Shown: positions 14,901 through 20,920 of the stretch, piece after piece
Layout: each line of letters opens with the position of its first letter
Numbering within the stretch: position 1 is the stretch's first letter
Assembly: GCA_900548705.1 (NCBI GenBank)
Contig: URLF01000005.1
Coordinates: 1-50,569 of the forward strand
DNA from: an uncultured Porphyromonadaceae bacterium
GTDB lineage: Bacteria > Bacteroidota > Bacteroidia > Bacteroidales > Muribaculaceae
DNA length: 50,569 nt
Direction: 5' to 3'
Made by a program: the position numbers and the translations under genes
The notes under the pieces: model-generated
The model's input: the letters and a program-made list of their open reading frames with translations, nothing else
Told to the model about the DNA's origin: nothing
Database searches by the model: none

Positions 14901-16471
14901 AGGGTGAGAATGTCAACACCAAGGAGCCGTTTGTGTTCAAGCACAGGATTGTCGACATGAACACTGTGGAGATTCTTACCCCGGCTGATGCCAACATCAA
15001 ATTCACCATCGAGGAGATGCTCAAGGATGAAAAATCGGTGTGGCGCGAGATAGGGGAGTACGCCCTGCGGTTTGTGATGAGTCCGCGCTCGGCATCAGTA
15101 AGGTGGAAACGGACAAACACGATGTCAATACCTCTCTTCCGCAACGACATCGGCGACATATTCGGCCAGTCGACAGGCTATGGCGCGATGTCGCCCGGTC
15201 TTGACTTCGCTTTCGGTTTCGCCGGTGAGGATTACATCTACAAGGCAAAAGACCGCGGATGGCTCATCACCGACGACGGCCAGACGTCTCCGGCTATTAT
15301 ATCGCGCACTAATGAGCTTAATCTGGAGTTCCAGCTTGAGTTTGTCAAGGGGTTGAAACTGCAGCTCACGATGAACCGTACCGACAACCGCACCCGCCAG
15401 ATTCAGTTCATGTATCCCGACATGCCTGTCACCTTCTCCGGCTCATACACCAAGACGCATTGCGCGATCGGAACCGCGCTCGGTTCGTCGAACGCCGAGG
15501 ATGGGTATTACAGTCCCGCATTCCAGAAAATGATAGACAACATACCTATCATTGCCGAACGATACAATTCGCTTTACAACGGGGTAAGATATCCCGGCGG
15601 TGGCTTCATGACTGACAATCCTCTTGTCGGCCAGCCGTTCAACCCGTCCAATGGCACGGTCTCCCAGACCTCGTCGGATGTGCTTGTCCCGGCATTCATT
15701 TCGGCTTATACCGGAACCAACCCCCGCACCCAGTATCTCAATCCCTTCCCTGATTTCTCAGCTGTGTTGCCCAACTGGCGTCTGACCTATGACGGGCTTA
15801 TCAATCTCGGGAATATGAAGAGATGGTTCAAGAACTTGTCGTTGAGCCATGCCTACCAGTGTACCTATTCGGTTGGCTCATATTCCTCATATCTCAACTG
15901 GCTGACTGTTGACGGCAATCTTGGCTTCATGCTCGACACCAACACAGGTATGCCGGTGCCCTCTTCTCCATACAATATCTCCACTGTGTCGATAACAGAG
16001 CGTTTCGCGCCGCTGATTGGAGTGAATGGCACATTGAAGAATGACCTGCAGTTCAACGTTGAGTGGAAAGACCAGCGCACGCTGACTCTCAACACATCTG
16101 CCGGACAGGTGGTGGAGGCTACTTCCCGTGGGCTGACCATAGGGGCAGGCTATAAGATTGTGGGATTCAATTCCGTCTTGAAGATGCGCGGTTCGCAGTC
16201 GGGGGTCAGCAATGACCTTACTCTGAAGGCCGACTTCTCTCTCCAGAACACCCAGGCGCTGATTCGCCGCATCGAGACCAATTACACCCAGGCCACTTCC
16301 GGAACCCGTACCCTGACCATTAACTTCAACGCCCAGTATATCCTCTCCCGCAAACTGACCCTCGGGGCTTACTTCGACCATCAGGTCAACACCCCCTTGG
16401 TGAGCAACGCCGCCTATCCCACCACCAACTCCTCTTACGGCCTTTCCCTCAACCTGAATCTCTCCCGTTGA
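8987..16471 (+). CDS. sprA: SprA (SOV), outer-membrane translocon of the type 9 secretion system
   Basis: A 2,494-residue protein, the size expected for SprA/SOV, the giant beta-barrel through which type 9 substrates leave the cell. A signal peptide is visible near the start (SLWLLCTLVAVAVSAVFVFA). The rest is rich in alternating aromatic and polar residues and ends in barrel-like strands (YGLSLNLNLSR). Characteristic parts include QGSVQIKMGINSN and SFNKQSKNDPTTEYEYTNDY. The signal peptide requires a start upstream of it, and the only in-frame candidates are TTG at 8987 or 8990, so this gene uses a non-ATG start; 8987 is chosen. It shares the ruvA promoter. Its presence implies a type 9 system, although no obvious substrate with a C-terminal sorting domain is in the window. 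Confidence 0.95.
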   Translation: MLLVTSLSHKSIYRRSLWLLCTLVAVAVSAVFVFAGTQSPAGGTGGSAITPPPPFPVLPEPANQNDSIMMPFPVQQTVPADYERLMEDQFAADLSTPSNIVTVPEYDPQTGYYVIRTKVGDTEITTPFILNEKQYNDWQFRRQLQEYYQERNQALAENKEKQPFNIFDMNFAYGPLEKIFGPGGVSLKTQGSVQIKMGINSNKSDNPSLPIKSRRKTYFDFDQKIQATIAASVGDRMNFNMTYNTDATFDFDSKNIKLAYEGKEDDIVKSIEAGNVSMTTGSSLIRGSTALFGVKSKLQFGKFTVTALLSQQNSESKTVNTKGGSQATDFSVNADQYDQNRHFFLANYFYRNYDQFAARLPLVASGVNITRVEVWVTNKGGKYEQSRNIVAFADLAEGDPAGLNNPYWSVNPSVPVPCNQSNNLLDVIKTEYPGARSINTVTQALEPLRAFGIEGGRDYEKVESARLLNSSEYTLNTTLGYISLKAQLNSDDVLGVAFEYTYNGQVYQVGEFSSDITTTSESLYVKMLKSTTVDPKLPIWRLMMKNVYSLGAYQVQKQNFKLQIKYLSDTTGTLINYLPIPSMSNTPLLQVMNLDRIDSNEQSNPDGFFDFIEGYTIIPSNGKVIFPVAEPFGAHLEKKINDPVLAEKYVYKELYDSTLVIARQFADKNKFVLAGSYQASSGSQIRLNAMNVPRGSVIVMAGGVQLVENSDYTVDYSMGIVTITNQSIIDSGQSVSVTLENQSLFSTQRKTLLGLDMQYAFNKDFNIGATLLHFSEKALTEKVNIGDEVINNSMFGFNVNYNTRFMWLTNLLNKIPTVNATAPSTLSLTAEYALLMPHGQKSGSNKGSSYVDDFESSQTGIDLRSPYSWFLASTPYDSGKDALFPEAALSNDPAYGMNRALINWYYIDRMFTDRNSSLAPGYIRNDLVQLSNPYVREVTSQEIFPGRELTYGESATVQTLNLSFYPTERGPYNLDATNIDEEGNLLNPEKRWGGIMRKMDNTNFEQSNIEYVQFWMMNPFLDPDNPNYDGGDLYFNFGEISEDILKDGLKSYENGIPVDGNNEWLETTVWGRVSRQNSLTYAFDTNNGSRLMQDVGLDGLRNDDEFGFDTYSSFLDRLRQRLSPTALDRMQNDMFSPFNDPAQDNYHFFRGYDYDEQRLSILERYKRYNGVEGNSLPPEDASDPLYQSSRSVPDVEDINQDNTLNEYERYFQYRVSIRPEDLVVGKNYISDKQVSTVYTRDGQTQTVEWYQFKIPLSQYEKKVGSINDFSTIRFARMFMTGFKQVTHLRFATLELVRGEWRNYDFNLNNRGDAPAEGQMDVSVVNIEENADREPVNYVLPPGVTRIVDPGQSQAVQLNEQSMSMKVTGLKAGDGRGVYRDTQQDLRNYKRLQMWVHAESLIDDVTNLKSGELSVFVRLGTDVKANYYEYEIPLVLTPHGNYNNWLESDRQKVWPSQNFLDLNLQNLVNLKKERNRAKEEAGSGIGYATVYTGRDPDNERNSMAVKGNPSLSDVRVILIGVRNNSNTVKDGIVWVNELKVTDFDEAGGWAAKANVNLGLSDVATLNFGAHVETAGFGSVDQGLNERRMDDYQQYNIAVQTDLGRFLPEKAKLRAPIYYSYSTEKTTPKYNPLDQDVLLKDALDDAPDKHARDSISAYAVERSTIQSFSLSGLKFDVTSAKPMPWDPSNFTVNFSFNKQSKNDPTTEYEYTNDYRGSLAYNYSPMIKGLKPFGWIKSKNKNVKFFKDWELNYLPNTISFLTNMSRYYYEMQTRSELDDTFQLPVSVSKNFLWDRQFQLTWNLTKSISLSFNSNTSARIEETVGAVNKKLFPDEYKQWKDTVWSSILSLGTPWAYNQSFVATYRAPFNRIPVLDFLTGNFSYNSTYRWDRGAEIDGYSTGNKIANQSSMSVDGRVNFESLYNKIPFVKDVHKRFNNVGKKTVERKPKKFERTYRLQPDTTFTIKHNLRTKKIRIKGENVNTKEPFVFKHRIVDMNTVEILTPADANIKFTIEEMLKDEKSVWREIGEYALRFVMSPRSASVRWKRTNTMSIPLFRNDIGDIFGQSTGYGAMSPGLDFAFGFAGEDYIYKAKDRGWLITDDGQTSPAIISRTNELNLEFQLEFVKGLKLQLTMNRTDNRTRQIQFMYPDMPVTFSGSYTKTHCAIGTALGSSNAEDGYYSPAFQKMIDNIPIIAERYNSLYNGVRYPGGGFMTDNPLVGQPFNPSNGTVSQTSSDVLVPAFISAYTGTNPRTQYLNPFPDFSAVLPNWRLTYDGLINLGNMKRWFKNLSLSHAYQCTYSVGSYSSYLNWLTVDGNLGFMLDTNTGMPVPSSPYNISTVSITERFAPLIGVNGTLKNDLQFNVEWKDQRTLTLNTSAGQVVEATSRGLTIGAGYKIVGFNSVLKMRGSQSGVSNDLTLKADFSLQNTQALIRRIETNYTQATSGTRTLTINFNAQYILSRKLTLGAYFDHQVNTPLVSNAAYPTTNSSYGLSLNLNLSR

Positions 16472-16629
16472 CAGAGGTTAGTAAGGTTACCAAACACCGT
16501 GAGGAACAACCTCATCATCTCCCTCTCGACTAATTCCTATCCTGACAAATCTACCACAATCAATCTGACAACCTCCATAAAGCCCTGTTTGAAGACCGAA
16601 GAATTTTCTCAAAAAAAATTGCGGGGAAA

Positions 16630-16661
16630 TTTGGTTTATAAAATAAAGTTGTTTAACTTTG
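16630..16661 (+). promoter_or_regulatory. promoter of the membrane protein-regulator pair
   Basis: TTTG (16630-16633), 20-nt spacer, TAACTTTG (16654-16661). The predicted start is near 16668, about 90 nt before ATG 16758. Confidence 0.78.
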
Positions 16662-16670
16662 CGTCGAATT

Positions 16671-16699
16671 AGAGCGGTAATCGCGAGTGCCGCTCTTTT
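16671..16699 (+). terminator. terminator-like hairpin at the very start of the leader
   Basis: AGAGCGGTA (16671-16679) pairs with TGCCGCTCT (16688-16696, one G-T pair) and runs straight into a T-run. It begins only a few bases after the predicted start, inside the 5' leader. It could be an attenuator, a 5' stabilising stem, or the end of a very short RNA. It could also terminate read-through from sprA, since no other clear terminator follows that gene. Confidence 0.65.
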
Positions 16700-16757
16700 T
16701 CAGGAATGAATGGTTTATAAAATAAACCGATTTAAAAACCATAAACAAATTATATCT

Positions 16758-17381
16758 ATGGAAGATAAAAGGATTTCCGAGAAAGAGAGCCTTGAAATCA
16801 TCACCGAGATGATTTCAAGGACAAAAGACCGTTATATCGGTGACGGCAACATCCTGCTGCTGTGGGGGTACTTGACCGTGGTGATGACGGCTGTCATATG
16901 GGGCTTGTTGGCTCTGACCCACAATGGGGTTTGGAACTGGCTGTGGTTCGTCATATGGATTGTAGGTGGGATAGCCACCCCGATTATGGCACGAAAAAAT
17001 CAACGCAGAAACGGAATGAAAAGCTATTCAGACAAAATCAGTTCATCAATCTGGTCTATTGTCGGATATTCAGGCATAGTCTCCACGCTATGTTGTCTCG
17101 GATTCCTGTTGTTAAAAGGGATTGATTGCTGGAGTATGATGTTTGCATTCGCACTCATTATAGTACCATTCGCAGAGATGGCTCAGGGAATCGTGGTTCG
17201 CGAGAAGTCATTCCTGATTGGCGGCGGAATCGGATTGTTGACAGGCATTTTCACCGTGTGCTGTATCGCAGGTGGCGTACCGCTGCATGCCAACTGGTTT
17301 CTGCCCTTGTTTATGGTGGCATTCATCTTTATGATGGTTGTCCCCGGCCATGTCCTGAACTCTAAAAGTAAACGGCAATGA
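16758..17381 (+). CDS. small multi-pass membrane protein
   Basis: A 207-residue protein of unknown function. The cytoplasmic N-terminus (MEDKRISEKESLEIITEMIS) is followed by about five or six hydrophobic segments, including GYLTVVMTAVIWGLLAL, WLWFVIWIVGGIATPIM, GIVSTLCCLGFLLL and MFAFALIIVPFAEMAQGIVV. A longer frame exists from 16710, but the start at 16758 fits the usual ME..RISEKESLE.I opening that I recall from Bacteroidota relatives. It overlaps the winged-helix gene downstream by four bases (ATGA). The pair resembles Bacteroidota modules in which a membrane protein is co-expressed with its regulator. Confidence 0.85.
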   Translation: MEDKRISEKESLEIITEMISRTKDRYIGDGNILLLWGYLTVVMTAVIWGLLALTHNGVWNWLWFVIWIVGGIATPIMARKNQRRNGMKSYSDKISSSIWSIVGYSGIVSTLCCLGFLLLKGIDCWSMMFAFALIIVPFAEMAQGIVVREKSFLIGGGIGLLTGIFTVCCIAGGVPLHANWFLPLFMVAFIFMMVVPGHVLNSKSKRQ

Positions 17382-17659
17382 AAGAATTGAATCCGCTTTT
17401 GCATTCACAGTTGCGACTTGCGGTGATGTCAATTCTTATGAATGTTGAGGAGGCAGATTTTGTCTATATCAGACAAAAGACCGAATCGACCGCAGGAAAC
17501 TTGAGTGTGCAGCTTGACAAACTATCTTCGGCGGGGTATATTACGGTGGAGAAAGGGTTTGTCGGGAAAAAGCCCCGAACAGCCTGCCGTGTCACCGAGA
17601 AAGGAAAACAGGCTTTTGAGGAGTATGTCGATGTTCTGAGACAATATATCGGGTTGTAA
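17378..17659 (+). CDS. winged-helix transcriptional regulator (HTH_34 type)
   Basis: A 93-residue single-domain DNA-binding protein. The order is helix LHSQLRLAVMSILMNVEEAD, then the helix-turn-helix TESTAGNLSVQLDKLSSAGY and the wing ITVEKGFVGKKPRTACRVTEKG, ending in a short helix FEEYVDVLRQYI. This matches the short winged-helix family related to MarR/ArsR regulators. There are no metal-binding cysteines. Its start overlaps the stop of the membrane protein gene, so the two are probably made together; it may autoregulate the promoter at 16630-16661 (inference). Confidence 0.9.
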   Translation: MKELNPLLHSQLRLAVMSILMNVEEADFVYIRQKTESTAGNLSVQLDKLSSAGYITVEKGFVGKKPRTACRVTEKGKQAFEEYVDVLRQYIGL

Positions 17660-17671
17660 CCCCTTAAAAAT

Positions 17672-17709
17672 AAAGGTTGCCTCTCTGAAATATGAGGGGC
17701 AGCCTTTTG
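17672..17709. terminator. terminator between the regulator and tatD
   Basis: AAAGGTTGCCTCTC pairs with GAGGGGCAGCCTTT around ATGA-type loop bases, followed by T-rich sequence. It lies between convergent genes and could serve both strands. Confidence 0.8.
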
Positions 17710-17726
17710 TTGTCCGGCTCGATTAC

Positions 17727-18566
17727 CTATTGAAGGTTGAAGAGGCGGCGTGTGTTAGCGGTTGTTTTTGAGGCGACCTCTTCGACAGGGATGGAGAGGG
17801 ATGTGGCGACTGCATTGGCGATTGCCGGGAGGTAGGCCGACTGGTTACGCCGTCCGCGGAACGGTACGGGGGCGAGATAGGGGGAGTCGGTCTCCAGGAG
17901 GATACGGTCTATGCCGATTGAAGGCAATACGGATGGCAATGTTGAATTTTTGAATGTCAGGATGCCGTTTATGCCGAAATGGAAGTCGCCGGTTTCACGG
18001 ATGCGGGCGACATCCTCGACAGTTCCGCCGAAGCTGTGAAATACCCCCTGCGGTATGGCGGCCAAACCTCGCAGTACCTCCAGTGTTTCGTCAAGTCCGT
18101 CGCGGCAATGGATTATTATCGGCAGGTGGTGGCGCAACGCTATGCGGCATTGCCTGTCGAAGGCCTGCATCTGGCGTTCGCGGTTTTCAGGCTCCCAGTA
18201 TAGGTCTATGCCGATTTCTCCGACCGCGTGGTAAAGTCCCGGGTTCTCATCTATCTCCCTCTCGATGATGTCGATGGACGCATCGGGATTGTCGGTGAGT
18301 TCGGTTGGATGCAACCCCATCGCCATCGAGATTTTTCCGGGGAATCGGGCAGCGAGACGTTTCATCGGCTCGATTTCATTGAGAGCATTGGCGGGAAACA
18401 CCATATGGCAGACCCCGGCATGCAAGGCTCTCTCCACCGCCTCTTCCCCTCCTTGCGGAGTTGGAGCCGGAGGGGGAAGGATTACCCCCTTTTTGGGGTG
18501 GCGGGGTTGCTCCTCGGTCAGAAAGTCGTCGCAATAGAGATGGGTGTGGCTGTCGATCAGTTCCAT
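17727..18566 (-). CDS. tatD: TatD-family metal-dependent DNase
   Basis: A 279-residue TIM-barrel hydrolase of the TatD family, a metal-dependent 3'-5' exonuclease. Metal ligands are in place: DSHTHL at residues 5-10, GEIGID, PIIIHCRDG, GVFHSFGG and LLETDSPYLAP. Residues about 18-42 (from EEQPRHPKK to PTPQGGEE) form a proline-rich insert not expected after the HxH strand. The DNA encoding it folds into two GC-rich hairpins (18443-18479 and 18484-18498), suggesting that a small palindromic element inserted in frame. The barrel is otherwise complete. The gene follows the DUF4250 gene by 21 nt and may share its promoter. Confidence 0.93.
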   Translation of the reverse strand: MELIDSHTHLYCDDFLTEEQPRHPKKGVILPPPAPTPQGGEEAVERALHAGVCHMVFPANALNEIEPMKRLAARFPGKISMAMGLHPTELTDNPDASIDIIEREIDENPGLYHAVGEIGIDLYWEPENRERQMQAFDRQCRIALRHHLPIIIHCRDGLDETLEVLRGLAAIPQGVFHSFGGTVEDVARIRETGDFHFGINGILTFKNSTLPSVLPSIGIDRILLETDSPYLAPVPFRGRRNQSAYLPAIANAVATSLSIPVEEVASKTTANTRRLFNLQ

Positions 18567-18587
18567 AAAAAAACTCCTTGAATCGGG

Positions 18588-18767
18588 TTATCTGAACTGG
18601 TTGATTTCGGGCATATAGTCGAAACCGGCCTCTTTGAGCTTCTCCTCCAGCTCCTCGCGATTGAGGTTGAGGTCATCGCAAAGGCTGTCGAGGTTGTCGT
18701 AACGGTCGCGGAGTTTCATATTGACCCAGCTCAGGAGCATAAACGGGTCTTTGGGCATATCTTCCAT
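18588..18767 (-). CDS. DUF4250 family protein
   Basis: A 59-residue protein with the DUF4250 pattern: PKDPFMLLSWVNMKLRDRYD, then LCDDLNLNREELEEKLKEAG and a YMPEINQF tail. The function of the family is unknown. The open frame extends to 18794, but the promoter -7 box at 18811-18818 places the transcript start near 18805. I therefore prefer the ATG at 18767 (MEDMPKDP); 18758 is also possible. It is upstream of tatD on the same strand. Confidence 0.85.
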   Translation of the reverse strand: MEDMPKDPFMLLSWVNMKLRDRYDNLDSLCDDLNLNREELEEKLKEAGFDYMPEINQFR

Positions 18768-18810
18768 AACAGTCGTCGTTTCAATCGCGCCCAATCTCGG
18801 AACGCACCCG

Positions 18811-18818
18811 CAAAGTTA
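18811..18818 (-). promoter_or_regulatory. -7 box for the DUF4250-tatD pair
   Basis: The complement of 18811-18818 reads TAACTTTG. No TTTG lies at the expected -33 position, so this is a one-box call. Confidence 0.55.
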
Positions 18819-19195
18819 CAAAAAATAATCAATAGCATAAGATGTTGGTTGCGTTCTCTGAGTTGATGTTGATTATTGGGTTCTCACATTGACGAAAAGA
18901 GATGTTAAAACCAATCTTATTTTTGAACTGAAATAGTTTTTTCTTGATTATAATTTTGATAATAGGCGAGTAGTGAGTATCTTTGTCGTCAAAGATGATT
19001 GTTTATGGGCAGTGTATTGAAAATCACAAAAAAGTGTGTTGGTGTTTCTTCCCGGTCATATTCATTGGCTAAGCAGAAATGCTGGCATTCTGTGGCTAAT
19101 GGGCAAAATCCTCCGGCTCCCCGCAAGTTATGTTATGGGGAAAGGGTTATTGTCTCTAAATACTGCCATTTTGAAGAATCCGCTTTATTCATTAA
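18819..19195. other. AT-rich intergenic stretch
   Basis: About 380 nt, visibly richer in A+T than its neighbours up to about 19080. It holds the two promoters noted beside it and a doubtful 64-codon frame (19005-19199) that overlaps the next start by four bases. I see no RNA gene or repeat in it. Confidence 0.5.
18955..18985 (+). promoter_or_regulatory. promoter ahead of the hypothetical gene at 19196
   Basis: TTTG (18955-18958), 19-nt spacer, TATCTTTG (18978-18985). The predicted start near 18992 would give a leader of about 200 nt, unless the short frame at 19005 is translated. Confidence 0.6.
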
Positions 19196-19771
19196 ATGAG
19201 GCATATCCTTACAAAAGATTTCAGATATGTTCAGAAAGAGCCATCCCGGGATGGCTCTTTCGATGTTTGTCATACCTATGTCTTTTTCATAGCATTTACA
19301 GACAGGAAGTCAGGGAAAGCGTGTCGTATTAAATATGTTTCACGAGCTGAGAAAATCGGTGAGGTATTCGCGATAAAGTTTTATGCCAGTCGTGACAGAA
19401 AAAGTATACACGACAAATACAGTCTTGCCCATAAACAATTAAGCTACAAGGCCGTCATCTCTATTTTTGATAGATGTCTGGAAATAATAGCGGAGTGTAT
19501 CATGGAATATTCTGAATCATCATTCGTCTTTAAGGGCGCGGAGGCCTATGACCCACGCACGAAAAAATGGGAAGATGAAAAGGAAAACCAAAGATTCAGG
19601 ATATATCGTAGTTATTTGAGCAAAAAGATAGGAACAAAACAATTTTCTCATTTTCATTTCCCTGATAATAGTATCTATCTTTTGGTAAAACGTGATGGTG
19701 AGGACGATGTGGTAAAGAAAGACCGCCTGATGGCGATGTTGATGCATCGCTTTATGCCAGATAATGATTGA
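19196..19771 (+). CDS. hypothetical protein with an NQRFRIYR signature
   Basis: A 191-residue soluble protein, strongly basic and without signal peptide or membrane segment. The middle reads SYKAVISIFDRCLEIIAECI (helical), then SSFVFKGAEAY and ENQRFRIYRSYL, and later HFHFPDNSIYLLVKRDG. I recall Bacteroidota proteins of unknown function with a similar N.QRFR.Y plus F.......S.YLL. pattern, but cannot name a family. The gene lies in an AT-rich patch between housekeeping operons and points the same way as the following operon, with about 130 nt between them. It could be an accessory gene gained by transfer. Confidence 0.65.
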   Translation: MRHILTKDFRYVQKEPSRDGSFDVCHTYVFFIAFTDRKSGKACRIKYVSRAEKIGEVFAIKFYASRDRKSIHDKYSLAHKQLSYKAVISIFDRCLEIIAECIMEYSESSFVFKGAEAYDPRTKKWEDEKENQRFRIYRSYLSKKIGTKQFSHFHFPDNSIYLLVKRDGEDDVVKKDRLMAMLMHRFMPDND

Positions 19772-19894
19772 TATATTGTTGATCTCATACAAAATACCTG
19801 TTGGCAAATTGCGCAGGAGGGTGTTTGAGCGGTTGTCGGGGTGGTTGAGGTGAAAAAAGTGGGGGATGGAGATGGGGGATTGGGGGAATTTGAG

Positions 19895-19902
19895 TAATTT
19901 TG
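19895..19902 (+). promoter_or_regulatory. -7 box immediately before the polyprenyl synthase gene
   Basis: TAATTTTG at 19895-19902 ends six bases before ATG 19909. No clear TTTG sits at -33. If used, the mRNA would be leaderless or nearly so. Confidence 0.5.
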
Positions 19903-19908
19903 TGGATT

Positions 19909-20880
19909 ATGTTTGACAAGGAATATTATTCGGAGATAATTGAGAAGGCGATTGCTGAAATTGATTACGGGAAAGGCCCCAGGGGGCTGTTCCTGCCGGT
20001 GGAATATACTCTCGAAGGGGGTGGCAAGCGGCTCCGGCCGATGCTGTTGCTCGCTACCTGCGAGGCATTGGGCCGTGAGCCTGAGAAGGCAATCAACCAG
20101 GCGGTCGGTATCGAGATGTTCCATAACTTCACACTGTTGCATGACGATGTGATGGACAAGGCTGAGGTGAGGCGTGGCCGTCCGACGGTTCACCGTCGTT
20201 GGAATGAGTCGGTCGCCATCCTTTCGGGTGACGCGATGCTGACGATGGCCACTCAGCTCGTTGTCAAATGTACTGACATATATACGGCTGACTGCATGGC
20301 TGAAATCCTCGACCTGTTCAACACCACGGCCATGGAGGTGTATGCCGGTCAGCAACTCGACATGGAGTTTGAGAGCCGCCGCGACGTTACGGTCGAGGAG
20401 TATATCGAGATGATCAGACTGAAAACCTCGGTGCTGCTTGCCTGCGCCTGCAAGATGGGAGCGTTGATGGCCAGGGCATCGGAAAAGGATGCTGATGCCA
20501 TGTATCGTTATGGCGAACTGCTCGGACTTGCTTTCCAGCTTCAGGATGACAACCTCGACACATACGGAGACCCGGCGCTTTTCGGCAAGGAAATCGGTGG
20601 CGACATCATAAACGAGAAGAAGACCTGGCTCTGGATTAACGCCATGAACCGTGAGCCGAAACGGCTTCAGAGGGTTCTTGACCAGAAGCTGACAGATTAC
20701 CTCAAGATTCGTGAGGTAAGGAAGATTTATGATGACCTTAACCTCAAGGAGGAGGCCCAGACCCTCATCGAACGTTATGCCAACGAGGCTGTCGAAGCCT
20801 TGGCAGATGTTGATATGACCCCTGAGGCACGCGACTTCTTCACTTCGCTTGCATTGAAATCCGCCGCCCGCAGCCATTAA
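19909..20880 (+). CDS. polyprenyl synthetase (trans-isoprenyl diphosphate synthase)
   Basis: A 323-residue all-helical enzyme that condenses isopentenyl diphosphate onto allylic diphosphates. Key motifs are GGGKRLRPMLL (diphosphate binding), the first aspartate-rich motif in LLHDDVMDKAEVRRG (DDxxD) and the second in FQLQDDNLDTYGD. The chain length of the product (farnesyl, geranylgeranyl or longer) cannot be fixed by eye; the family feeds quinone tails and undecaprenyl lipid carrier. I set the start at ATG 19909 because the in-frame codon at 19900 lies inside the -7 promoter box. It is the first gene of a run of six plus-strand genes with gaps of 3-40 nt. Confidence 0.94.
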   Translation: MFDKEYYSEIIEKAIAEIDYGKGPRGLFLPVEYTLEGGGKRLRPMLLLATCEALGREPEKAINQAVGIEMFHNFTLLHDDVMDKAEVRRGRPTVHRRWNESVAILSGDAMLTMATQLVVKCTDIYTADCMAEILDLFNTTAMEVYAGQQLDMEFESRRDVTVEEYIEMIRLKTSVLLACACKMGALMARASEKDADAMYRYGELLGLAFQLQDDNLDTYGDPALFGKEIGGDIINEKKTWLWINAMNREPKRLQRVLDQKLTDYLKIREVRKIYDDLNLKEEAQTLIERYANEAVEALADVDMTPEARDFFTSLALKSAARSH

Positions 20881-20920
20881 TCGGACGGCTCTCACAGAAA
20901 GGAGAACAGGAGAATCACAT

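Noticed and set aside
19005..19199. Small 64-codon frame before the hypothetical gene, overlapping it by ATGA
   Set aside because: Good position behind a promoter, but the composition is unlike a protein (scattered Cys, Pro, Trp) and a competing frame exists; left undecided.
19675..20895. 406-codon minus-strand frame opposite the polyprenyl synthase
   Set aside because: Shadow of the plus-strand gene, which has both DDxxD motifs.
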